64,000 nucleotides of DNA, taken from contig NZ_CP060393.1 in the NCBI RefSeq assembly GCF_014274685.1, positions 1,733,501 to 1,797,500 on the forward strand, given 5' to 3'. The stretch comes from Edaphobacter sp. 4G125 (GTDB lineage: Bacteria; Acidobacteriota; Terriglobia; Terriglobales; Acidobacteriaceae). Below the pieces are notes generated by a model. That model searched no databases and was not told the DNA's origin. It saw nothing but the letters and a program-made list of their open reading frames with translations. Positions within the stretch are counted from its first letter, which is position 1. Each line of letters opens with the position of its first letter. This document shows positions 24,710 to 33,117 of the stretch, piece after piece. A program made the position numbers and the translations under genes.

Positions 24710-25483
24710 ATGGAGAGAACGAAAAATATTGCCGCAATACTGGTTGCTTTTTTGTTGATCGCGGGATCAGGCAGAAGCATTGCCCAGTCCCAGCCAGCTA
24801 ATTCGCAGGACACCGAGATTCAGGCAGATGTTGCCAAGGCACTGGATAACAAGAGATTCAAAGATGTTCAGGCTACCGTGCACAGCGGAATTGTGACCCT
24901 ACGGGGGACAGTTGGTCTTTACGCCGATAAAGAAGACGCAGATAAGAAAGCTCATCATCGTAAAAATGTAAAAGCCGTTCAGAATCTTATCGAGGTCGCA
25001 GGTCCGACCGTTGAAGATGTGACGTTGAGAAATAAATTGGCAGAAAAGTTGACCTATGACCGTGTGGGCTATGGGACGACAGCTTTCAACGCCTTTACCA
25101 TCAGCGTGCAGAACGGCATTGTCACTCTGGGGGGAGTGGCTTACGGTCCTACCGATAAGGACTCCGCGTTGAGTCTTGTAGCGAACTATCCCGGCGTAAA
25201 AGATGTTGTCGATAACATTGAAGTCGCTCCGGTTTCATCCATGGATGACCGGATTCGCCTCGCCACGGCGCGGGCTGTCTATGGAGCGCCGCAGCTTAAC
25301 AAGTATGCGATTGATCCGGCAAAGCCGATTCGTATTACGGTCATCAATGGAAACGTCACGTTGTCGGGCATGGTAGATAACCAGAGTGACAAGGATGTAG
25401 CAAATATCCGGGCCAATGGCGTTCCTGGGGTCTTCAAGGTGGTCAATCTCCTCCAGGTCGCGGGAGAAACGAACGAGAAATAG
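24710..25483 (+). CDS. Exported protein with three BON domains
   Basis: 257 residues. Signal peptide to about residue 25 (ending IAQS). Three BON repeats: about 33-97 (DTEIQADVAKALDN...VTLRGTVGLYADK...), 103-170 (VTLRNKLAEKLTYDR...IVTLGGVAYGPTDKD) and 178-250 (DDRIRLATARAVYGAP...VTLSGMVDNQSDKD). Each has the alpha-beta-beta-alpha pattern with the glycine of (V/N)VTLxG. BON domains bind membranes or phospholipid, as in OsmY and DolP. AGGAGG is placed well before the ATG. It lies 50 bases after tamB and may be co-transcribed; a terminator follows. Confidence 0.9.
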   Translation: MERTKNIAAILVAFLLIAGSGRSIAQSQPANSQDTEIQADVAKALDNKRFKDVQATVHSGIVTLRGTVGLYADKEDADKKAHHRKNVKAVQNLIEVAGPTVEDVTLRNKLAEKLTYDRVGYGTTAFNAFTISVQNGIVTLGGVAYGPTDKDSALSLVANYPGVKDVVDNIEVAPVSSMDDRIRLATARAVYGAPQLNKYAIDPAKPIRITVINGNVTLSGMVDNQSDKDVANIRANGVPGVFKVVNLLQVAGETNEK

Positions 25484-25506
25484 GCGCAAATCCCCGATTC
25501 TCTCCA

Positions 25507-25541
25507 GGTCGCAGAGAAAAATACCCCTCTGCGACCATCCT
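25507..25541 (+). terminator. Rho-independent terminator after the BON gene
   Basis: GGTCGCAGAG (25507-25516) / CTCTGCGACC (25527-25536), 10-base stem, then ATCCTCTTTT. Confidence 0.8.
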
Positions 25542-25557
25542 CTTTTAAGATGGTTCT

Positions 25558-26421
25558 ATGAGTTTGTGGAAGAGTACTGCTGTCACGCTTGAGATGATCA
25601 AGTGGGAGCACTCAATTTTTGCCCTGCCATTTGCCCTTACAGGTGCTGTCCTGGCCGCTGGTTCCTGGCCGTCGGCTCGTGTTCTAGGGTGGATCATTGT
25701 CTGCATGGTTGCTGCGCGTTCTGCTGCCATGGCCTTCAATCGTCTGGTTGATGCCAGGTTGGATGCAGCAAATCCGCGAACATCGATGCGTGCCATTCCA
25801 GCCGGAGTGTTGAGTGCGCGGTTCGTCGCCGGATTCGTCCTGATCTCTTCTGCGGTCTTCTTTCTCGGCGCTGCGATGCTCAACCGGCTTACGTTGCTGC
25901 TGGCGCCGGTGGCCTTGGCGGTGGTGCTCGGCTACAGCTATATGAAAAGGGTTACGCGTTGGTCTCATCTCGTCCTGGGATTGGCCCTGGGAATCGCACC
26001 TTCTGCTGCTTGGATTGCAGTAAGGGGATCGCTCGATCCGAGAATCATCCTTTTAACGCTTGCGGTTCTGCTATGGGTAGGAGGCTTCGACGTCCTTTAT
26101 GCCTGCCAGGACTTCGAGCATGATCGCAACGTTGGTCTAAATAGTGTTCCGCAGGCATTCGGCCTTACAGGCGCATTCTGGATCGCTCGAATCATGCACC
26201 TTGGAATGCTGGTGACTTTATTCGGGCTGGTTCATTCTTTTCATCTGGGCAGGGTGGCTGTGGTCGGAATCTGCGTGGTCGCTCTCCTCTTGCTGTATGA
26301 ACACCTGATCGTTTCACCAAAAGATATCCGAAGAATGAATGCAGCTTTTTTTACCTTGAATGGAATCATCTCGGTTGTGTTCTTCGGCTTTATCGCGACC
26401 GATGTCCTTCTCCGCAGATAA
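25558..26421 (+). CDS. UbiA-type polyprenyltransferase, MqnP-like
   Basis: 287 residues, about eight membrane helices. The two Asp-rich motifs for Mg-diphosphate binding are intact: NRLVDARLDAANPRT near residue 61 and YACQDFEHDRNVG near residue 181. UbiA-family enzymes prenylate aromatic acids. The SIFALPFALTGA opening and the second motif form DFEHDR resemble the UbiA-like group (TIGR01475 type) that includes MqnP of the futalosine menaquinone pathway, so MqnP is my preferred reading over UbiA proper or MenA. No mqnA-E genes are in the window to confirm it. It is preceded by the BON gene's terminator. Confidence 0.87.
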   Translation: MSLWKSTAVTLEMIKWEHSIFALPFALTGAVLAAGSWPSARVLGWIIVCMVAARSAAMAFNRLVDARLDAANPRTSMRAIPAGVLSARFVAGFVLISSAVFFLGAAMLNRLTLLLAPVALAVVLGYSYMKRVTRWSHLVLGLALGIAPSAAWIAVRGSLDPRIILLTLAVLLWVGGFDVLYACQDFEHDRNVGLNSVPQAFGLTGAFWIARIMHLGMLVTLFGLVHSFHLGRVAVVGICVVALLLLYEHLIVSPKDIRRMNAAFFTLNGIISVVFFGFIATDVLLRR

Positions 26422-26446
26422 AGAAATGGCCCTCAATCAAGGGCCA
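26420..26446 (-). terminator. Terminator of the small membrane-protein gene
   Basis: TGGCCCT (26427-26433) / AGGGCCA (26440-26446), 6-base loop. The T-rich side ATTTCTTT is on the minus strand, so it serves the 49-residue gene; it begins just after the UbiA stop. Confidence 0.65.
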
Positions 26447-26471
26447 CTCCAGATGGATGGACTCAGGCTGA

Positions 26472-26621
26472 CTATAAAGCTCTGCGACCGCTCAGCAGAT
26501 TGAAGATCAGCACAATAATCGCCAAAACCAGAAGGATATGGATCCAGCCACCTAGGGTATAACTGCTTACTAATCCAAGGATCCAGAGAATAAATAGAAT
26601 GATCGTTATCGTCCAAAGCAT
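26472..26621 (-). CDS. Lmo0937 family small membrane protein (49 residues)
   Basis: ATG 26621 to stop 26472, 49 residues beginning MLWTITIILFILWILGLVSS and ending LLSGRRAL. Two hydrophobic helices (about 4-20 and 26-43) are joined by YTLGGWIH, which is the hallmark of the Lmo0937 family of tiny membrane proteins found in many phyla, often stress-induced. AGGAG lies 6 bases before the ATG. A terminator is present downstream. Function unknown. Confidence 0.88.
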   Translation of the reverse strand: MLWTITIILFILWILGLVSSYTLGGWIHILLVLAIIVLIFNLLSGRRAL

Positions 26622-26764
26622 GGTTATCTCCTGAAAATAGGGATATCTGCTCCACGCATGAAACCCTGTTGTGCCTGCGCGGCCGTTCCTGTTGTAAGGT
26701 GCTTTCCATGTAGCACCGGGTTGGCCATCCGCGAATAAAATAGAAGTCCAATGGAGGCAGCTGT

Positions 26765-27613
26765 TTGAAGATCGCGATTCAGGGAGAACTGGGTTCTAAC
26801 AGCCACATGGCGACGTTAGCCATGCTGGGCAACGATATTTCTGATCTTGGCATCGTTCCGTGCAATGTTTCAGCCGAGGTGATGGCGCGAGTGATCTCCG
26901 GCGAAGCTGATGCCGCAGTGCTCCCCATTGAAAACAGCCTTCACGGCTCGGTTGCAGAGCATTATGATCTTCTGCTCGAACTCGATGTGCGCATCGAACG
27001 CGAGAGCCTGCTTCGTATTCGACATAATCTGATTACAGCTCCTGGAGTAAAGCTGACTGAGATTCGTCGAGTCATTTCGCATCCGGTCGCACTCTCTCAA
27101 TGCAGGAAGTTTCTCGCTTTGCATCCCGAGTTCGAGGTGATGCCGTTCTACGATACGGCGGGCAGTGTGAAGCATGTCATGGAGCAAGGACTAAGAGACG
27201 TTGCAGGAATCGCGCCTGAATTGGCCGCAACCCAGTATGGAGGCGAGATTCTTGTCTCCTCCATTGAGGACCATACGCAGAACTTCACGCGTTTCCATCT
27301 AATACGCCGCAGAGAAGATCCCTGGCTGGCTGGTCCTCTGCAGCCAGAAGATAAGATGAGTCTTGCTTTTGCGATAGATCATCGTCCGGGTACGCTTGTG
27401 GCTGCACTCGAACGTCTCGCTGGGGCCGGGGTCAATCTGACGAAGATCGAGTCCAGGCCAGTCCCCGGAAGCCCCTGGGAGTATGTGTTCTATGTCGACG
27501 GTCGCTTTGATCGTCCAGAAAAGGCAGAGGTAGCCGTTGCGGCGATGACAGAGCACTGCAGAATGATTAAAGTGCTTGGGCGCTATCGAGCGGCTGCCGT
27601 TACGACAGAGTAA
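26765..27613 (+). CDS. pheA: Prephenate dehydratase
   Basis: 282 residues from TTG 26765 with GGAGG 7 bases upstream; the product begins KIAIQGELGSNSHMA as expected. It converts prephenate to phenylpyruvate for phenylalanine synthesis. Catalytic domain motifs: PIENSLHGSVAEHYD, SHPVALSQCRKFL, YDTAGSVKHVM and the NFTRF threonine-containing loop near residue 178. A C-terminal ACT regulatory domain (residues 200-280) with the phenylalanine-binding KIESRPVPGSPWEYVFYVD motif indicates feedback inhibition. No chorismate mutase domain is fused. The last 14 bases overlap the convergent EVE gene. Confidence 0.95.
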   Translation: MKIAIQGELGSNSHMATLAMLGNDISDLGIVPCNVSAEVMARVISGEADAAVLPIENSLHGSVAEHYDLLLELDVRIERESLLRIRHNLITAPGVKLTEIRRVISHPVALSQCRKFLALHPEFEVMPFYDTAGSVKHVMEQGLRDVAGIAPELAATQYGGEILVSSIEDHTQNFTRFHLIRRREDPWLAGPLQPEDKMSLAFAIDHRPGTLVAALERLAGAGVNLTKIESRPVPGSPWEYVFYVDGRFDRPEKAEVAVAAMTEHCRMIKVLGRYRAAAVTTE

Positions 27614-27980
27614 GCCAGTCGTACTGCTCTTCCGTAATTGGCACCACCGAGAGGCGGAACTGACGGAAGAGGATGGAGCCTTTGAAGATTGAGGATTCCC
27701 GGATCTCGGCTAGCGGCTTTTCGCGCTTCAGTTTCTTGACCGGAGCAATGCGGACGATGGGATTCTTTGGGTCACTCGGATCAACCGAGACAACCTTTGC
27801 CGTGCCCACTGCGGCTTTGCCGATATTGGAGTGATAGATGACGAGCTTATCGCCCTTCTTCATATTGCGCAGCGTCAGCAGAGCTTGATTATTTGAGATT
27901 CCATCCCAGGTGGTTTCTCCATCGCGGACGAGATCATCATAGGAATACTTGTTTGGTTCGGTCTTGAGCAGGTAGGGCAT
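27600..27980 (-). CDS. EVE domain protein
   Basis: 126 residues, one EVE domain (PUA-like): YLLKTEPNKYSYDDLVRDGETTWDGISNNQA at the start, then KKGDKLVIYHSN, AVVGTA-like turn and the SILFRQFRLSVVPITEEQYDWL end. EVE proteins bind modified bases in DNA or RNA; small stand-alone members (thymocyte nuclear protein 1 group) are widespread, and their substrate in bacteria is unsettled. The stop overlaps the 3' end of pheA by 14 bases on the opposite strand, an unusually tight convergent pair. Confidence 0.88.
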   Translation of the reverse strand: MPYLLKTEPNKYSYDDLVRDGETTWDGISNNQALLTLRNMKKGDKLVIYHSNIGKAAVGTAKVVSVDPSDPKNPIVRIAPVKKLKREKPLAEIRESSIFKGSILFRQFRLSVVPITEEQYDWLTLS

Positions 27981-28023
27981 GAAGACAGGTTACCGCGCAG
28001 CAGTATCTTCTATAAAGAAATCT

Positions 28024-28857
28024 TCAGCCGCCCAGGTCGACGAGTTCCACAGATGGTAATGTCTGGTTGAGAAATGCGGAACCAAGCCGTTGGAACTTTT
28101 CGATGGAGTCGGTGGCATAGAAGACGCATCCCGGCGATCCTTCCGCAATGGGTGTCGCTCCTGGAATGCTAGCCGCGACAGCGCTTGCAGTTGCTGCTGC
28201 CGAATCGATGATTTGCATGGGATGATGCAGCGTCTTCAAGGTAGTTTCGATCAGTGGTTTCAGCAGTGGGTAATGGGTGCAACCCAGCAACAGGATGTTA
28301 GCCTCCGGAGCCTGTTCCAGGGCTTCCAGCAGATAAAGCCGTAGCACCTCAAGTGTGACCGCCATATGTGCTGGCTGGTCGAGCCAGCCCTCCTCAACGA
28401 GCGGTACTAAAAGCGGGCAGGCTTTTTCAGTCACACGAAGTCCAAGCTGATGCAGAGTGCGACTATAGGCTCCAGATTGCGTTGTTGCGGTCGTCGCGAG
28501 CACCAGAACGTGAGATCCGGCGATGCCTTGGGGGCTCTTCTCCGCAGCCACCAGGGCAGCTTGCGCTCCGGGTTCGACCACACCCACTACAGGGAGGGGA
28601 AGCGCGGTGCGAATATCCTCAAGCGCCAGTGCAGTCGCGGTATTGCAGGCAATCACCAGGAGTTCGGCTCCTTGATCGGCAAGAAACTTTGCGCTGGAGA
28701 TCGCGTAACGTGCGATCGTCTCGTGAGATTTCGACCCATAGGGGAGCCGCGCTGTATCGCCGAGGTAGACGAAACGGGTATCCGGGATCAACGGCAGAAG
28801 CTCGCGCAGTACGGTCAGTCCGCCAAATCCGGAATCGAAGACGCCGATCGTTTTCAT
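28024..28857 (-). CDS. murI: Glutamate racemase
   Basis: 277 residues. Makes D-glutamate for peptidoglycan. The two catalytic cysteines are in IACNTATAL (about residue 73) and LGCTHYPLL (about residue 190), with the N-terminal FDSGFGGLTVLRELLP motif and YLGDTARLPYGSKS. Its ATG overlaps the stop of the GerMN gene by four bases, which in turn overlaps the amidase gene, so a cell-wall operon amidase-gerMN-murI is read on the minus strand. Confidence 0.95.
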   Translation of the reverse strand: MKTIGVFDSGFGGLTVLRELLPLIPDTRFVYLGDTARLPYGSKSHETIARYAISSAKFLADQGAELLVIACNTATALALEDIRTALPLPVVGVVEPGAQAALVAAEKSPQGIAGSHVLVLATTATTQSGAYSRTLHQLGLRVTEKACPLLVPLVEEGWLDQPAHMAVTLEVLRLYLLEALEQAPEANILLLGCTHYPLLKPLIETTLKTLHHPMQIIDSAAATASAVAASIPGATPIAEGSPGCVFYATDSIEKFQRLGSAFLNQTLPSVELVDLGG

Positions 28858-29483
28858 GGTTGGGTGGCTTCCTCGCTCGGGGCGGTCGCATGGGTTGCGA
28901 TGTTATTGAGTGGATACGCGCGATTCAGGCTGATATGGCCTGCCAGAGTCTCTCGTGGTTGACCATCGACCAAAAATCTCGCCTCGTTGTACTCCGGAAA
29001 TGCGGCGTGCAAAGTCGCAAGAATCGAGTCGAGAGTAAGTTCTTCTGCCTCAATTCCTGAGGGGTGGTTGTCCGCAAAAGAACTGTGTAGGTTGATGAGG
29101 ATCGTCTTGTTCGAACGACCCTTCACAGAATCTGTGAGGAAAAACACATCATCGACAGATGGTCCGCTTTGCAAGTGATGCGCTGAATCGTTTGCGGAAT
29201 ACTGAGTCAGTAAATGCTCCAAGAGAACCCGCGCCCGCAGAGATGGATCCTGTGGAAGCGCCACTTGAGAGCGAATTGATCGTAGGGATGCGTCCGCATC
29301 CGAGGCCATATAAAGCGTAACCTCTCCGGTGGCTGCGGTTGTTGGAGCTGCAATCGGAGTTGCGTCATTGAGCGCGGTGAGCCGTTTGTGCGCCTCACGG
29401 CAGCCATGCATCAGGAAGGCTCCCATCAGCAGAATGCACGCGATCAGGCTCCAAAAGAGAATGCGTTGATAGCGCGGAATCAT
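28854..29483 (-). CDS. GerMN domain membrane-anchored protein
   Basis: 209 residues. A single N-terminal anchor (about 9-27, ILFWSLIACILLMGAFLMHG) is followed by a GerMN (sporulation GerM/LpqB-type) domain: EVTLYMASDADASL, DPSLRARVLLEHLLTQ, GPSVDDVFFLTDSVKG, ILINLHSSF and LDSILATLHAAFPEYNEARFLVDGQPRETLAGHISL. The cysteine after MHG is not in a good lipobox. GerMN domains are extracytoplasmic and often coupled to wall enzymes; here it lies between an amidase and murI with four-base overlaps on both sides, so a role with the amidase is likely. No sporulation is implied. Confidence 0.87.
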   Translation of the reverse strand: MIPRYQRILFWSLIACILLMGAFLMHGCREAHKRLTALNDATPIAAPTTAATGEVTLYMASDADASLRSIRSQVALPQDPSLRARVLLEHLLTQYSANDSAHHLQSGPSVDDVFFLTDSVKGRSNKTILINLHSSFADNHPSGIEAEELTLDSILATLHAAFPEYNEARFLVDGQPRETLAGHISLNRAYPLNNIATHATAPSEEATQP

Positions 29484-30289
29484 TGCGTGGCTCCTGCGTG
29501 TGGGCCAGAGCCAGAGTCTGTGGGAGACGGTGCATTGTGCGTGCGAAAGGATGCCAGTCCGGTTGCGATTGCATTGATGATGCGCTGCTGATAGGCCACA
29601 TCGGTGGGGGCAGTTGTATTCCCAGAAGATTTCAGTGGTGCGATCTCAATCGCAACTGATGGGCAAATCAGATTGTCGATCGGGGGAACTGACGCACGAA
29701 GAAGCAACACGGGGACATGCGCTGCATCGAGAGCGAGGCCAACCTCATTCGCCAGGCGCAGGCTCATCGGTAGAACAGCGGCTTGTGCCTGACTCCAGGG
29801 AAGCACCCGATTGAGCGAAGGGTTTCCTTCGGGAAGGGAAGAAGAGATCAGATGAACGCCTGTACCCGTGGAACTTGCATGAATCACGATGCACGCAATG
29901 GGACGGTCGTGGTTCGCGATTCCTGCGCGTTGGTCCGTTGGAATTTCATTGGCAGGATCGGAGTCTCGAGTCATTACTACCGTAAACCCTTGGGCTGTAA
30001 GCGCGGGGCGAAGTCGTTGTGCGAACGTCAGCGTTACGTTTTTTTCTACCGCGCTGTTGGCCAGTTGCGCTCCTGCATCGGGTCCTCCATGGGCCGGATC
30101 AAGAACGACTAAATTGCGATAAAAGGCCGGTAGGGGTCTTGGAGGCGCTGGCTGGGGAGTCGCCGTCACGCCTGGAGTCGCCGGAGCAGGAACTGGCCGC
30201 GGCGTTCCCTGCGCAAGGGCCGCGCAGTGCAATCCTCCAATCAGAAGAGAAAGCGCGGCTTTGAGGATGGAGGTGTGAGTTTCAGTCAC
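29480..30289 (-). CDS. N-acetylmuramoyl-L-alanine amidase (Amidase_3)
   Basis: 269 residues from a GTG at 30289. A signal peptide (ending ALAQ near 27) and a Pro/Ala-rich linker lead to an Amidase_3 domain from about residue 58. Zinc ligands and catalytic groups are visible: VVLDPAHGGPDAG (His), the Glu of AVEKNVTL, IVIHASS (second His) and SVAIEIAPL (catalytic Glu). It cleaves the muramoyl-alanine bond in periplasmic peptidoglycan. First gene of the amidase-gerMN-murI operon; the start has no clear ribosome binding site. Confidence 0.88.
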   Translation of the reverse strand: MTETHTSILKAALSLLIGGLHCAALAQGTPRPVPAPATPGVTATPQPAPPRPLPAFYRNLVVLDPAHGGPDAGAQLANSAVEKNVTLTFAQRLRPALTAQGFTVVMTRDSDPANEIPTDQRAGIANHDRPIACIVIHASSTGTGVHLISSSLPEGNPSLNRVLPWSQAQAAVLPMSLRLANEVGLALDAAHVPVLLLRASVPPIDNLICPSVAIEIAPLKSSGNTTAPTDVAYQQRIINAIATGLASFRTHNAPSPTDSGSGPHAGATQ

Positions 30290-30330
30290 GGTTTGGGGAG
30301 TCTATCCAATCCTGTTCGGCAGTTGTTTCA

Positions 30331-30368
30331 AAGGCCCTACCGAAAATATACTGTCTCGGCAGGGCCTT
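30331..30368. terminator. Hairpin between DUF1015 gene and amidase operon
   Basis: AAGGCCCT (30331-30338) / AGGGCCTT (30361-30368), extended by CCGA/TCGG after one mismatch. It lies just after the stop of the DUF1015 gene on the minus strand; the U-tract is poor. Confidence 0.6.
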
Positions 30369-30392
30369 GAGCCTGTTTCGTCGTACTGAAGT

Positions 30393-31748
30393 TTAATCGA
30401 GAGCGTAGATTGCTAGTCCGCTCAGCAGCTTGGGATAGAAGTCGGTCGACTTCTGTGGCATCACATCTCCCGCCAGCGAGACATCCTTCAACTGTTCCAG
30501 CGTAATCGGCTTGATCAGGAAGGCGATGTTGGCATCTCCCTCGGTCACCATCTTTGCGGCCTCGTCGGCCTCGCGTAGATAGCTTACGCTGCCCAGGCGC
30601 GTAATGGTTTCCTGATCCAATCCCAGCAACTTATCGAGCACCACGCGATGCAATTGCACGACATCGAGCTGTCGCTGGCGTTGTGGTACGTCCTGAAGCA
30701 GCTTGTCGATGACGTCCGTCTTCGCGGTGAGGAGATAGCTGCCATCGATCGTGACTGCGATGAAGGCCGTTCGGTCCGTGCTTGAGAGCACAGAGAGATT
30801 GGGGGAGGCTAGTTCCTTGATGTCGAAGTAGGCGCTGGCACGCGTAATAAAGTCCGGAGAGGAAAAGTTCTCCAGCCCATGAACAACGCGGTGGGTCGGC
30901 AGAATCGTGATTCCCGGAGCGTCCATGTTGACGAAGGTCATCATCATCGCCGCCTCGGGAAACGGAGGAGCAGGCAGATTTCCGGGAGAGAGCTTTTCGT
31001 CCTCGTCGAGAGGTTGGTTCAAGGGTAGCTTCAACTGTGCCGAGCGTTCCTTGGCATAGGCGACTGAGGTTTCGTAGCGGTGGTGTCCATCGGCGATGAT
31101 CAGTTTTTTGTCCGCTATGGCCGTAACAAGAAGGTTGATCAGAGCCGGATCGGTCAGCTTCCATACGCGATGCACAACCCCGTACTCATCGGTGATTGCC
31201 AGATCGGCTGGGTTCTCGTCCTTCCCATCCGGACCCTCGACGCCGAAGATCAGCTTTTCCGCCGTAAAGGCCGGGTCGGAGTAGAGCATATAAATTTGTT
31301 CGCAGTAGGTGCGCGTCGCTTTGAACAGGCTCATGCGATCGCTCTTATGCTTCGGAAAGGTCTGCTCGTGGCGGTAAACAACTTTGTCGGCATAGTCGTA
31401 GAGGTGGCCAAGGGCAATAAAGCCTCGCCGCTCCCGAACCTCGTTGGTATGTGGAACCGTATAGGTCTGCGAGTAACCGTAAAGTGCAGGCTCGGCCTCT
31501 TCCTTGAGAATGCCCTCTTTACGCCAGTCCTTCAGGGTTTCGGCAGCGCGGGTATAGACGTTCTCCTGGTCGTTGTCGCCGGCCAGATGTTTGCCCAGGA
31601 TCACGCGGATCAGGTTATAGGGGCTCGTCTCGTAGTAACGGTCCTGCATGGCCGGAGAAATCTTGTCATATGGCTGGGTGACGACGTCTTCCATGTTGAC
31701 GCGGGCGGGGTCGTAGCGAAGGGCGCGGAAGGGGTAAATGCGGGCCAT
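30393..31748 (-). CDS. DUF1015 family protein
   Basis: 451 residues from the ATG at 31748, giving the family opening MARIYPFRALRYDPARV; frame further upstream is not conserved. Recognisable blocks: VTQPYDKISPAMQDRYYETSPYNLIRVILG, FIALGHLYDYADKVVYRHEQTFPKHKSDRMSLFKATRT, LIIADGHHRYETSVAYAKE and AMMMTFVNMDAPGITILPTHRVVHGL. The invariant ADGHHRYETS block suggests a catalytic site. The family is widespread in bacteria and archaea; I know of no secure reaction for this branch. Divergent from the VWFA pair, with 274 bases between that show no gene. Confidence 0.85.
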   Translation of the reverse strand: MARIYPFRALRYDPARVNMEDVVTQPYDKISPAMQDRYYETSPYNLIRVILGKHLAGDNDQENVYTRAAETLKDWRKEGILKEEAEPALYGYSQTYTVPHTNEVRERRGFIALGHLYDYADKVVYRHEQTFPKHKSDRMSLFKATRTYCEQIYMLYSDPAFTAEKLIFGVEGPDGKDENPADLAITDEYGVVHRVWKLTDPALINLLVTAIADKKLIIADGHHRYETSVAYAKERSAQLKLPLNQPLDEDEKLSPGNLPAPPFPEAAMMMTFVNMDAPGITILPTHRVVHGLENFSSPDFITRASAYFDIKELASPNLSVLSSTDRTAFIAVTIDGSYLLTAKTDVIDKLLQDVPQRQRQLDVVQLHRVVLDKLLGLDQETITRLGSVSYLREADEAAKMVTEGDANIAFLIKPITLEQLKDVSLAGDVMPQKSTDFYPKLLSGLAIYALD

Positions 31749-32022
31749 GCGGTCTGTTAGGTTCTCCCTCAGGTGTGAGTTCGTATATTTCGATTGTACG
31801 GGGCGTGCCCGCAACCCGTCGGCTTCAAATGATCATCTGTCTGCAAAGGCATGACAAACAGGCATGGAAAGGCGTCTATAAGGAAGTAGGAGCACATCGG
31901 CCGGATTCGGTGTATATTCTGCGGACGGAGTCGAAATGACCGCCTGGTGAGATGCAATCTCCGGCAGATCGAGCAAAGCAGGATCGGGCCGGAACCAGAC
32001 AGGTCGCGGAGATGACCAGGCC

Positions 32023-33117
32023 ATGCGGAAGACGATGAATTTCGGATTAGGGCGGAGATCAGGGACGGCTTTTGGATGGCTCCAGAGGCCGTTTCGAATC
32101 ATAACCCTCCTTCTATTTGCCTTGCTACCGGTCTATGCCGGAATCTCTGCCTGCGCCCAGGAGAATCCTTTGGGCGAGGTCAATACCCAGCCTCCCCCTC
32201 CTGCGCCGAAGTCCCCGGAGGATTTAAAGCCGGTTGTCGAAGGCGCAAATAATGTTGCCGCGAATGCGACTTCCCGACGGGATGCCCGGATCCGGGTCGA
32301 TGTTAACCTCGTTCTGGTGCCTGCAACCGTTACCGATCCGCTAAATCGTCTGGTAACTGGCCTGGAGAAAGAAAACTTCGAGATCTACGATAACAATGTC
32401 GGGCAGTCGATCAAGAGCTTTTCGACCGAAGATGCGCCGGTGACGATCGGAATCGTCTTCGACCTGAGCGGAAGTATGAGTTCCAAATTCAATCGCGCCC
32501 GTAAAGCGCTCAGCGAGTTTCTGCGAACCTCCAACCCACAGGATGAATTCTTCGTCGTCGGCTTCAACGACCGGCCGGCTGTTATCGTCGACTACACTTC
32601 GGATGTCGATGACATTGAGGCGCGCATGGTAATGCTGAAGCCCGAGAACCGAACAGCGCTGATCGATGCGACCTATCTCGGCATGATGAAGCTGCGCGAT
32701 GCCAAATATGAGCGCAAGGCCCTGCTGATCATCTCCGATGGAGGCGATAATCGCAGCCGTTATACCGAAGGCGAGCTGCGTCGCGCAGTCCGCGAAAGCG
32801 ACGTGCAAATCTACTCCATCGGCATCTTCGATCAATATGCTCCCACTCAGGAAGAGCAGCTTGGCCCGATTTTGTTGAGCGATATCTGCGAGATGACCGG
32901 CGGGCGGATGTTCCGCGTGGGAGATATTGCCGACCTCAGCGATATCGCTACTCGCATTAGCGCAGAATTGCGGAACGAGTATGTGATTGGTTACAGGCCA
33001 TCGGATATGAAGAAAGATGGCAACTGGCGTAAATTGAAGATAAGACTGGTTCCGCCACCGGGGTTACCTCCGCTGACGGTCCATAATCGCCAGGGGTACT
33101 ATGCACCTTCGGAGTAA
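32023..33117 (+). CDS. Acidobacterial VWFA-related domain protein, first of pair
   Basis: 364 residues. Signal peptide or anchor around residues 22-46 (ending ACAQ), a Pro-rich spacer, then the TIGR03436-type domain: VNLVLVPATVTDPLNRLVTGLEKENFEIYDN, a short beta domain leading into a von Willebrand A fold. The metal-site motif is FDLSGSMSSKF (DxSxS, near residue 147), with TALIDATY and ISDGGDNRSRYT as the further MIDAS parts. The C-terminal YVIGYRPSDMKKDGNWRKLKIRL ending is typical. Such proteins are exported and very abundant in acidobacteria; ligand unknown. The start lies weakly behind GGAGATGAC. It overlaps the next gene by 17 bases. Confidence 0.88.
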   Translation: MRKTMNFGLGRRSGTAFGWLQRPFRIITLLLFALLPVYAGISACAQENPLGEVNTQPPPPAPKSPEDLKPVVEGANNVAANATSRRDARIRVDVNLVLVPATVTDPLNRLVTGLEKENFEIYDNNVGQSIKSFSTEDAPVTIGIVFDLSGSMSSKFNRARKALSEFLRTSNPQDEFFVVGFNDRPAVIVDYTSDVDDIEARMVMLKPENRTALIDATYLGMMKLRDAKYERKALLIISDGGDNRSRYTEGELRRAVRESDVQIYSIGIFDQYAPTQEEQLGPILLSDICEMTGGRMFRVGDIADLSDIATRISAELRNEYVIGYRPSDMKKDGNWRKLKIRLVPPPGLPPLTVHNRQGYYAPSE

